Source: DAOQTX01 sp035340715
GTDB taxonomy: Bacteria > Bacteroidota > Bacteroidia > AKYH767-A > OLB10
Reading direction: 5' to 3'
DNA: 20,701 bases
Assembly: GCA_035340715.1 (NCBI GenBank)
Contig: DAOQTX010000048.1
Location: 1-20,701 of the forward strand
The position numbers and the translations under genes are program-made. The notes beneath the pieces were generated by a model. It was not told where the DNA came from and made no database searches. It saw only the letters and a program-made list of their open reading frames with translations. This document shows, one piece after another, positions 14,782 to 20,701 of this stretch (positions are counted from its first letter, which is position 1; the number at the start of each line of letters is the position of its first letter).

Positions 14782-15487
14782 CTAACTTAGCCTTTTGGTA
14801 GATTTTGGTCAGCGCAATTTCAAGCGTTGGAGATTCCATTTCCTTTTTTAAATCTTCTGCTGATCCTTTTATATCAGACATCCCGTTTAGTAAAATAATA
14901 ATCTCATCCGATAATTCTTCAACATCACTTAAAACATGGCTTGAAAGAAGAATAGTCTTACCTTCCTTTGAAAGTCCTTTGATGTATTCTTTAAATACCA
15001 AGCGGGTAGAAGGGTCAAGGCCAGCAGTAGGCTCATCCAAAATGATAATTTCAGGAAAATAAGATAGTGCTATAATAGCACTGACTTTCTGTAACGTTCC
15101 TCCCGAAAGCGTTGCAATTTTTTTTTTCAAATGCTCCTCTACTTCGAACAAACTGATGAGTTCTTGAACATTCTCTTTAGAATTTCTAATCTTCTTAATC
15201 ATGCTCAAAACTTCATTAACTGATACATTTGAAGGAAATTTTGCTTTCTGCGGCATATATCCTACCCTGCTCTTGAATTTTGTTCTACCTACAGCTGTTT
15301 CTCCATTGATTCGAATATCACCAGCATCAGGAATTACCATTCCAAGAATACATTTGATTAATGTACTTTTTCCGCATCCATTTGGACCCAGTATGCTATA
15401 GATTTTTCCCGATTGAAGTTTAAGATCCACTCCTCTGAGCACCTCTAGTTTTTTAAATCTCTTATGTAATGATAGTATTTCAATCAT
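14774..15487 (-). CDS. nosF: NosF, ABC transporter ATPase for NosZ maturation
   Basis: A 237-residue ABC ATPase with every catalytic motif: Walker A GPNGCGKST (34-42), Q-loop in YMPQKAKF, signature LSGG (127-130), Walker B IIILDEP (147-153) and H-loop His184 in LLSSHV. It energises the NosDFY complex that matures the CuZ site. The start overlaps the nosD stop as ATGA and the end overlaps nosY by eight bases, which indicates tight translational coupling. The general fold would fit many ABC exporters. The assignment to NosF comes from its place between nosD and nosY. Confidence 0.93.
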   Translation of the reverse strand: MIEILSLHKRFKKLEVLRGVDLKLQSGKIYSILGPNGCGKSTLIKCILGMVIPDAGDIRINGETAVGRTKFKSRVGYMPQKAKFPSNVSVNEVLSMIKKIRNSKENVQELISLFEVEEHLKKKIATLSGGTLQKVSAIIALSYFPEIIILDEPTAGLDPSTRLVFKEYIKGLSKEGKTILLSSHVLSDVEELSDEIIILLNGMSDIKGSAEDLKKEMESPTLEIALTKIYQKAKLDA

Positions 15488-16707
15488 ACAGGTTTAATAA
15501 GAGGTGATTTGTCCGATAATGTTTCCGGAGTAAAAACGGGCACTACTCTTTCAGCAAAATTTAGGAGTTCAATAAACAAACTCCTGAGCAGAATAATACT
15601 GGCTTGAGATGTTGAAATGATATAGGAAAATAAAGAAACCGGACGGTGTGGTATGTCTCCAATTCCATCTTTATTGATATCATATCCGCTGTATGAACTC
15701 CAGTAATTATTGTCCACTTGATTGATATTGTGCTTCCCAGTAGTAGTAAATTCAAAAGTATTGTCAATAAAGTTATTGTAAGAAATTTGATTATCGTAAC
15801 TATTAGACATAATACGAACAGCCCAACCATTATCCGTAAATTGGTTTGAATCGATTTGTAAATCTAAAGCATTATCTAAATGTATCCCAACGGTATTTCT
15901 AATAAACTCATTTTGGGTTAAAGTGCTTCTTCGTATATCTTTTAATAGTAAACCATAACAATTACTCCCCCAATTGTCGATAAACTTATTGGCAATCATA
16001 GTTACATTTTCAGAATACATTACCGCAACACCTGCCGAATTGTTTCTAAACTCATTATAGCGATAAACATTATCGTGACTAAACATAAAGTGCAACCCAT
16101 ACCTCAAGTTTTTCTCAGAAATATTATTCTCTATGATTGAATGTGTAACAAATTCCAAATAAACCCCGTCTCTATGTGATCGGGTATAGTTGTTTTTAAT
16201 AATAGCATAATTTGAATACCACAAATGAATGGCATTTCCTGAAGAAGCTTCAGTAGAACTTTCCCCATGAATTGTATTATTGGTAATGGTACAAGAATCT
16301 GATCGCTCGACATATATAGCGAAAAAACAGTTAACAAATTTATTATTGCTGATGCAGCAATTTTTAGTTTTTAGAATTCTAATAGCCGATAACTCCTGAA
16401 TATATGAAACTCCAACATTCCTAAACGATATACTTTCAATCAAAATATTGGGTGCTGATAATACAAAAATAGCATCACCACCACCATCTATTATAGTGCC
16501 ATCCTCACCTATTATGGAAATACTTTTTGTAATGTTTATGTTGCTTAGTTGATAAACTCCTTTTTTAAGAATTATGGAATCACCATCATTTGAATTCTGC
16601 AGTGCAGTTGAAAATGAAACTGCATTTTTCACTGTAACAGTTGCAAATACTCCATTCGATAATAGGCCTAAGCAAATGGTAATGATATAAACAATAACTC
16701 TTATCAT
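15484..16707 (-). CDS. nosD: NosD, periplasmic beta-helix protein of NosZ copper-sulfur site assembly
   Basis: A 407-residue exported protein with a signal peptide (about 1-22, cleaved near VFA). A long right-handed beta-helix of carbohydrate-binding/sugar-hydrolase-type (CASH) repeats runs from about 40 to 330, visible as recurring N-N-x-F/I/T-x-x-N turns. The C-terminal NNYWSSYSGYDINKDGIGD block (about 337-356) is diagnostic of NosD. A hydrophobic stretch after it (FSYIISTSQASIILLRSLF) may contact the NosY membrane domain. NosD is needed to build the tetranuclear CuZ sulfide centre. It overlaps nosL and nosF by four bases each (ATGA). Confidence 0.95.
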   Translation of the reverse strand: MIRVIVYIITICLGLLSNGVFATVTVKNAVSFSTALQNSNDGDSIILKKGVYQLSNINITKSISIIGEDGTIIDGGGDAIFVLSAPNILIESISFRNVGVSYIQELSAIRILKTKNCCISNNKFVNCFFAIYVERSDSCTITNNTIHGESSTEASSGNAIHLWYSNYAIIKNNYTRSHRDGVYLEFVTHSIIENNISEKNLRYGLHFMFSHDNVYRYNEFRNNSAGVAVMYSENVTMIANKFIDNWGSNCYGLLLKDIRRSTLTQNEFIRNTVGIHLDNALDLQIDSNQFTDNGWAVRIMSNSYDNQISYNNFIDNTFEFTTTGKHNINQVDNNYWSSYSGYDINKDGIGDIPHRPVSLFSYIISTSQASIILLRSLFIELLNFAERVVPVFTPETLSDKSPLIKPV

Positions 16708-17138
16708 CTATTTACTTTAAAATAATTTAGCAACTCCTCCCAATTATAAATATCTCCTCCCTGCTCAACCTGAAATTTAATGGCATCTTCTTTTGAAGAA
16801 AATCCATTTAAAAACTCACCCATTGGACTAGGCATACTTTTACTTATTAAATAAAACCCATCATATGCATTAATCAAAATGTTTGGATTGGTGTATGACG
16901 TAATAAGTAGCATTGAAATCTCCGATTCAGAGATATTATCAGACAAATAATAATGTACAAGACATTCTATCGAATCAAACTTAAATACTTTACCTTTTTT
17001 TGTTACAGCCTCTGACCCAAATCTTGAATCCATGATTAGCATGTTGCATAATTTGCACTCATCTGTTCCATATTTTATTGGCTCAGATGCAGGACTACAT
17101 GAGCATATAATTAGAAGAATGGCAATTAGCTTTCTCAT
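16704..17138 (-). CDS. nosL: NosL, copper chaperone lipoprotein
   Basis: A 144-residue periplasm-facing lipoprotein. The signal ends in a lipobox, with Cys14 of ICSC as the likely acylated residue. The CKLCNM motif (28-33) is the C-x-x-C-x-M Cu(I) site of NosL, and FDSIECLVHYY follows as in family members. NosL binds Cu(I) and hands it to apo-NosZ, probably through NosD. The start shares one base with the stop of the upstream membrane gene (TAATG), and the end overlaps nosD by four bases. Confidence 0.94.
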   Translation of the reverse strand: MRKLIAILLIICSCSPASEPIKYGTDECKLCNMLIMDSRFGSEAVTKKGKVFKFDSIECLVHYYLSDNISESEISMLLITSYTNPNILINAYDGFYLISKSMPSPMGEFLNGFSSKEDAIKFQVEQGGDIYNWEELLNYFKVNR

Positions 17139-17713
17139 TACTTATTTTTTTTGAATTCGAACAACCAAGTGAGATTAGCAAGTAAAATCGAAACAATTAA
17201 AAAATATCCACCGGTGTTTGGTTTAGATATAGCCAAGAAATTTAATAGATATTTTGAACCTATCAAAGGTGGTTGATACACCATACCTGGCACTTGTATA
17301 GGAGCATTTGGATCTAAGTTATGCCCATAATCATATTCCCATAAATAAAAATCATAAAATGCCAAAAGAACCAAAATCGAATACAATGCAACCCAACTCA
17401 TTGACAACCATTTCCGTTTTATAAAAAATGCAAGTAAGCCCAATACGATTAAAGCAAGTGCTACATATTGAAAATATTTAAGTTCAGGAATCATATCCGG
17501 AACAATCTCCTGCATACCAATATAATGATTGAGAATATTAATACTATTGAGCGTATTCTCTTCCATCCCATTAATTTTGTTAATCCAAATATACATCTCA
17601 ACACCTTCGGGAAATTGGGGTGCTTCTAAACGAATGGTCCATAAAGGCCCAAGAAATACACCTGCCAAAAGAAGACTTGAGATCAGAATTAAAATATTAC
17701 TTTGTTTTTTCAT
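17138..17713 (-). CDS. Four-helix membrane protein of the clade II nos cluster (NosB-like)
   Basis: A 191-residue membrane protein with four predicted helices (about 6-25, 81-98, 103-124, 168-186). A periplasmic loop of about 55 residues between helices 1 and 2 contains NHYIGM (62-67). A second loop between helices 3 and 4 contains YDYGHNLDPNAP and VPGMVYQPPLIG. Both loops are rich in His, Met and Tyr. Its position directly after nosZ fits NosB, a membrane protein of unknown function found in clade II nos clusters; I make that link from position and topology only. I chose the ATG at 17713 (MKKQSNIL). An ATG at 17761 would translate through the terminator hairpin and gives an implausible N-terminus. 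Function is unknown; an electron-transfer or metal-site accessory role is possible. Confidence 0.75.
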   Translation of the reverse strand: MKKQSNILILISSLLLAGVFLGPLWTIRLEAPQFPEGVEMYIWINKINGMEENTLNSINILNHYIGMQEIVPDMIPELKYFQYVALALIVLGLLAFFIKRKWLSMSWVALYSILVLLAFYDFYLWEYDYGHNLDPNAPIQVPGMVYQPPLIGSKYLLNFLAISKPNTGGYFLIVSILLANLTWLFEFKKNK

Positions 17714-17721
17714 ACTCTTAT

Positions 17722-17754
17722 AAAAAAAGCATCCCGGAGTTTTGCTCCGGGAGC
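17722..17754 (-). terminator. Intrinsic terminator/attenuator between nosZ and nosB-like gene
   Basis: On the minus strand an 8-bp perfect stem, TCCCGGAG (17752-17745) and CTCCGGGA (17739-17732), closes a five-base loop (CAAAA). It can be lengthened by two GC pairs past a bulged T and is followed directly by seven T residues (17728-17722). It lies 82 bases after the nosZ stop and 9 bases before the next ATG. It is GC-rich in an AT-rich setting. Partial termination here would give more cytochrome and NosZ than assembly proteins. Confidence 0.8.
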
Positions 17755-17834
17755 TATTCACCTTTTCATAATTTCATATTCACTAAACTATCAGAATAAA
17801 TCATGTCAAGGCAAAATGATAAACTACTTTTTTT

Positions 17835-19802
17835 CTACTTTTTTTGTTCTCCTAACCACCACTTAAGTGGAACAGCAGAACCTGCAGCACTTACTCTCAA
17901 ATATCCCTGCATTTCCTGATGAAGAGCAGAACAAAAATCAGTACAATAAAATGGGAATACTCCGACAAATTTAGGTTCAAAAACTAAAGTTCGAGTTTGA
18001 CCTGGCATAATAAGTAGTTCTGAATTTTCAGCACCATGCTGTGAAAATCCGTGAGGAACATCCCAATCTTGTTCCAGGTTTGTTACATGGTAAAAAACCT
18101 TATCACCTACTTGCACACCTTCAATATTATCAGGAGCAAAATGACTTCGAATAGATGACATATACACATGTACTTCTTTACCCTTGCGCTCTACACGTGC
18201 TTCCTTTTCACTCTTAATAGCATAAGGATGTTTATTCTCTTCAAGCTTGTATATTTTTCTTGATTTCCCTTTAATGACATCCGCTGCTATACCCTGTGCA
18301 TAGTGTGGCTCACCAATAGTTGGCCAGTCAGATAATAACTTTATTTTGTCGCCACTGATATCATATAATTGCGCTGATTGTGTTAATTCTGGTCCAGTAG
18401 GCAAATATCTGTCTTTAGTAATCTTGTTCATTGAAACCAAATACTTACCCCATGGCTTTTTACTATCTCCGCCAGGAATCATCAAGTGACCAATAGAATA
18501 ATATGAGGGCGCTCTATCTACTACTTCCCAAGTGCCTAGTTTCCATTTTACAACTTCTGAAGAAATAAAGAAAGATGTATAACCATATCCATTTCCATCA
18601 AATTCTGTATGAAGCGGTCCTAATCCTCCTTTGCTTACTACACCTGCCAATACAGCATCATACTTTAGGACGGGAATGCCATCTACTTCTTTATCAAAGT
18701 TTTTATCTTCAATCGCTTTGATCATTTTATCGAATGAATGTACTGTTAAGTCGGCAGATAATTTTCCCGCACCAACGATATATTCTCCGCTTGGGTCAAC
18801 ATCAACTCCATGAGGTGATTTTGGTGTTGGCAAATAATAAACCAAACCCGGACACTCACTAGGAATCAATACTTTTACTTTAGTTCGTAGATTTGAAGTC
18901 GCCATATGAGTGTTTTCATCCATTTCATTGTCATAATATTCTGAATTCCACTCGGTGAATTTTCCTTGTGCAATATACTCCTCTGCTTTTTTCCAATTCA
19001 CAGCTGCTATGAAGTCCTTATCATTCTGAGATGCGGTAGCTTCTAACATAGTATTGCCTTGTTCTGTATTATAACTGGTAAAGAATGTCCAACCATGAGA
19101 TTTTCCCTTACCAGAATGAGCCAAATCATAGTTGTAGCCTGGCATTAGTATCTGAAAAGCTACATTCATGTCCCCATCTTCTTTATCTACTGATATAAAA
19201 GATAACATGCCTTTAAAATTTTCTTTATACGATTCTATAGCTACATCCTTTTGTGGTGCCGGTACGCTAAAGCGTGTTCCAGCAACAATATATTCTGTAT
19301 TTTCAGTTGTAAAAGGAGAGCTATGATTTCCACCTGAATTCGGAATCTCTAAAATTTCCACTGTTTCAAAAGTTGTCAAATCAACTCGCGCTACTCGAGG
19401 TGTATTATTACCATTGATAAATACCCAACGACCATCCGGAACTCCATCCGTTTGAGATAGTTCTGGATGATGTGCATCATCCCAAGGATGAAATCCAAAT
19501 GTTGTTTTTAATAATGGTTTTGTCTCTTCGGAAAATCCATAACCTTTTTCGGCATCAACGGAATATACAGGGATTACTCTGAACAAACGTCCTGAGGGCA
19601 ATCCATATACTGCCAATTGTCCACTAAATCCACCTGAAATGAAGGCATAAAACTCATCATGTTCGCCCGGTGCTACATATACTTTTGATGCCGCATCGCC
19701 ACTAAGAGCACTACTGGCAGGCTTTTGTCCTGAATTGCCGCAGCCAACGGCAAATATTACTGTAAAAACAACAGTTAATACTTTTAATAATTTTTTGTTC
19801 AT
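17835..19802 (-). CDS. nosZ: NosZ, clade II (Sec-type) nitrous oxide reductase, predicted lipoprotein
   Basis: A 655-residue enzyme that reduces N2O to N2. The N-terminus is a Sec signal, not Tat, with a lipobox AVGC and Cys21 as the likely lipid anchor; this is the clade II form. Seven histidines suit the CuZ cluster: 111 and 112 (DAHHPE), 160 (GNHSS), 331 (SPHG), 398 (GPLHTEF), 439 (IGHL) and 500 (GEPHYA). The cupredoxin domain (about 545-640) has CuA ligands His584, Cys620, Cys624, His628 and Met631 in CTDFCSALHQEMQGY. The position that is Trp in the clade I CxWFC motif is Asp here, as I recall for clade II. The cytochrome gene ends 38 bases upstream. All copper ligands appear intact, so the enzyme should be functional. 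Confidence 0.98.
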   Translation of the reverse strand: MNKKLLKVLTVVFTVIFAVGCGNSGQKPASSALSGDAASKVYVAPGEHDEFYAFISGGFSGQLAVYGLPSGRLFRVIPVYSVDAEKGYGFSEETKPLLKTTFGFHPWDDAHHPELSQTDGVPDGRWVFINGNNTPRVARVDLTTFETVEILEIPNSGGNHSSPFTTENTEYIVAGTRFSVPAPQKDVAIESYKENFKGMLSFISVDKEDGDMNVAFQILMPGYNYDLAHSGKGKSHGWTFFTSYNTEQGNTMLEATASQNDKDFIAAVNWKKAEEYIAQGKFTEWNSEYYDNEMDENTHMATSNLRTKVKVLIPSECPGLVYYLPTPKSPHGVDVDPSGEYIVGAGKLSADLTVHSFDKMIKAIEDKNFDKEVDGIPVLKYDAVLAGVVSKGGLGPLHTEFDGNGYGYTSFFISSEVVKWKLGTWEVVDRAPSYYSIGHLMIPGGDSKKPWGKYLVSMNKITKDRYLPTGPELTQSAQLYDISGDKIKLLSDWPTIGEPHYAQGIAADVIKGKSRKIYKLEENKHPYAIKSEKEARVERKGKEVHVYMSSIRSHFAPDNIEGVQVGDKVFYHVTNLEQDWDVPHGFSQHGAENSELLIMPGQTRTLVFEPKFVGVFPFYCTDFCSALHQEMQGYLRVSAAGSAVPLKWWLGEQKK

Positions 19803-19840
19803 AGTAGTTTATTTAAGTTTATATATACGATTCAATATGT

Positions 19841-20326
19841 TTACGATGCATCTGTTTTTCTAAAATATTCCAGAATTGCTCTTGCTTCCTCTTCTGTTAA
19901 ACTTTGATTGGCCATTGGAGACAAATATTCTTCTAACAACTTTCGGGCAGCTGCATCTTCTTTTACCATTTTTTCCGGATCCAAAATCATATTCATGATC
20001 CATTCGGCTGTTCTCCGTTCAGTTACGCCAGCCAACGCAGGACCCACGTGTCGTGCATCAACCTTATGACAAGCCGTACATTTTGATTCAAATATCTCTG
20101 ACCCTTTGCTTGCCAAAGCATCATCAATAGGACCAAGCTCAAGAGAAGTAATTACCCCTACTCCTTTCGAATTTCTCATCTCCTCTTCGGTAGGTTCATC
20201 AAAGAGGTCAGAGGAAGCAGTCTGTTCGGTTTGCTCAGTAGCACCTTGTTCCTCTGAAGATCCACAGCCGATTAAAAGAAATCCGCTGAATAAGATTAAA
20301 ATAAATAGATTCTTAAAAGTGTTCAT
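19841..20326 (-). CDS. Mono-haem cytochrome c lipoprotein of the nos operon
   Basis: A 161-residue lipoprotein cytochrome. The signal ends at the lipobox LIGC with Cys21 as anchor. An acidic, low-complexity linker (about 23-50, rich in Glu, Thr and Gln) should hold the haem domain away from the membrane. The class I haem-binding motif CTACH is at 83-87 and the sixth ligand is probably Met138 in LSPMANQ. It is the first gene of the nos operon and the likely direct electron donor to the CuA site of NosZ, tethered to the same membrane surface. The ATG at 20326 starts a standard signal peptide. Confidence 0.93.
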   Translation of the reverse strand: MNTFKNLFILILFSGFLLIGCGSSEEQGATEQTEQTASSDLFDEPTEEEMRNSKGVGVITSLELGPIDDALASKGSEIFESKCTACHKVDARHVGPALAGVTERRTAEWIMNMILDPEKMVKEDAAARKLLEEYLSPMANQSLTEEEARAILEYFRKTDAS

Positions 20327-20346
20327 ACATTTAGTTTATTATGCTC

Positions 20347-20354
20347 CAAATGTA
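20347..20354 (-). promoter_or_regulatory. Candidate -7 element of the nos operon
   Basis: On the minus strand the bases read TACATTTG, matching TAnnTTTG, with the G 20 bases from the cytochrome c ATG. The predicted transcript start is near 20342, giving a leader of about 16 bases. No -33 element is visible, which fits an activator-dependent promoter. Confidence 0.5.
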
Positions 20355-20365
20355 TAGGTATACGG

Positions 20366-20385
20366 GTTGCTGTTATATGAGCAAC
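20366..20385. promoter_or_regulatory. Inverted repeat in the nos promoter
   Basis: GTTGCT (20366-20371) and AGCAAC (20380-20385) form a perfect 6-bp dyad with an eight-base spacer, 20 bases in total. It lies between the FNR-type box and the -7 element, over the -33 region. It may be an operator for a second regulator. It has no T-tract, so it is not a terminator. The binding protein is unknown. Confidence 0.35.
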
Positions 20386-20398
20386 GTTAAACGAAAAA

Positions 20399-20412
20399 AT
20401 GATTTATATCAA
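20399..20412. promoter_or_regulatory. FNR/CRP-type box upstream of the nos operon
   Basis: Read on the minus strand this is TTGAT-ATAA-ATCAT, 9 of 10 defined bases of the FNR consensus TTGAT-N4-ATCAA. Its centre (20405.5) is 51.5 bases before the first base of the predicted -7 element and close to -63 from the expected start, a class I activator position. Oxygen- or NO-sensing FNR/DNR-type activators commonly control N2O reduction genes. No such regulator gene is in the window. Confidence 0.65.
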
Positions 20413-20427
20413 TAAATGTGCGATGTA

Positions 20428-20701
20428 CTAAGCACTCAATTCAGCAGAAACGGATATGGTGAGATTGTTTACAAATTCATCGAAAAGATAACTAGCATCG
20501 TTTGGACCAGGTGCGGCTTCTGGATGATATTGAACGGAAAAAGCCTTTTTATTTTTTACTCGTATTCCTTCGATCGATCCATCGTTCAAATTAATATGTG
20601 TAATATCAACTTTTCCTGAGGACTCAACATCTTCTTTTGAAATGGCAAATCCGTGATTCTGAGAAGTTACTTCACTTTTACCAGAGTGCATATTTTTTAC
20701 C
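20428..20701 (-). CDS. carA: Carbamoyl-phosphate synthase small subunit, C-terminal part, 5' end outside window
   Basis: The 90 visible residues are the end of the class I glutamine amidotransferase domain of CarA. This subunit hydrolyses glutamine and channels ammonia to CarB for carbamoyl phosphate synthesis (arginine and pyrimidines). Diagnostic motifs are VKNMHSGKSEVTSQNHGF at the visible start and SVQYHPEAAPGPND with the catalytic His-x-Glu pair. The frame is open to the window edge; an internal ATG at 20691 is the NMHSG methionine and not the start. It lies upstream of the nos operon on the same strand, 101 bases away, with no convincing terminator between them. Confidence 0.96.
   Translation of the reverse strand, partial: VKNMHSGKSEVTSQNHGFAISKEDVESSGKVDITHINLNDGSIEGIRVKNKKAFSVQYHPEAAPGPNDASYLFDEFVNNLTISVSAELSA

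Noticed and set aside
14805..15062. Plus-strand 85-codon open frame
   Set aside because: It is antisense to nosF, whose motifs are all intact on the other strand.
15484..16707. Repeated Asn-rich motifs in nosD as a DNA repeat or CRISPR-like array
   Set aside because: The periodicity is in the protein (beta-helix turns), the DNA copies differ, and there are no regular spacers.
17714..17761. Longer N-terminus for the NosB-like protein from an ATG at 17761
   Set aside because: It would translate through the terminator hairpin and T-tract and gives a polar, family-atypical leader. The ATG at 17713 starts directly before the first helix.
20106..20357. Plus-strand 83-codon open frame across the cytochrome c start
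   Set aside because: It is a shadow of the low-complexity Glu/Thr/Ser linker and signal peptide region and has no protein-like features.
20352..20363. Short dyad GTATA-GG-TATAC
   Set aside because: The arms are only five AT-rich bases and overlap the -7 element; chance is a sufficient explanation.
20393..20412. FNR-type dyad plus T-run as a carA terminator
   Set aside because: The possible stem is only four AT-rich pairs around a four-base loop, too weak for termination, while the match to the FNR consensus is close. A minor role in both cannot be excluded.

Overview
The window is a compact, AT-rich piece of chromosome, very probably from a member of the Bacteroidota. Three things support this. 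There is a type IX secretion 'plug' (DUF5103) protein. Several starts are preceded by TAnnTTTG boxes, the -7 element typical of this phylum, and no clear Shine-Dalgarno sequences are visible. The nitrous oxide reductase is of the Sec-exported clade II type with a lipoprotein signal. Three genes start with TTG. I see no mobile element, CRISPR array, tRNA or rRNA gene, and no gene-free stretch longer than about 125 bases.

Layout, left to right. (a) 1-2026, plus strand: the end of a sodium:solute symporter, a SAM methyltransferase and a ZIP-type metal transporter, joined by ATGA stop/start overlaps. (b) 2004-4032: a peroxiredoxin (minus), a MIP-family channel with an altered second NPA box (plus) and MazG (minus). 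(c) 4098-10971, plus: a tightly packed envelope run of a PagL-like lipid A deacylase homologue, a GIN-domain lipoprotein, an LtaS/sulfatase-family membrane enzyme, a duplicated-ATPase ABC-F protein and the T9SS plug protein. (d) 11081-11470: apaG, closed by a strong intrinsic terminator. (e) 11573-12253: a two-gene unit of a small cupin and a group III truncated haemoglobin. (f) 12362-13993: a GNAT-nitrilase fusion. (g) 20326-13990, minus: a complete nitrous oxide respiration operon in the order cytochrome c, nosZ, nosB-like membrane protein, nosL, nosD, nosF, nosY. (h) 20701-20428, minus: the end of carA.

How the parts work together. NosZ reduces N2O to N2 in the periplasm. The lipoprotein cytochrome c beside it is the likely electron donor. 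NosL, NosD, NosF and NosY deliver copper and/or sulfur for the CuZ site, and the four-helix NosB-like protein is an uncharacterised accessory. A hairpin with a T-tract between nosZ and nosB probably lowers accessory expression relative to NosZ and the cytochrome. The most interesting regulatory signal is a pair of TGAT-N4-ATCA boxes of the FNR/CRP type. One lies upstream of the nos operon and one upstream of the cupin-globin unit. Their distances to the predicted -7 elements differ by 21 bp, two helical turns, as expected for class I and class II activation. This suggests that the cupin and globin belong to the same low-oxygen or NO-responsive regulon as N2O respiration. That link is inference from sequence only.
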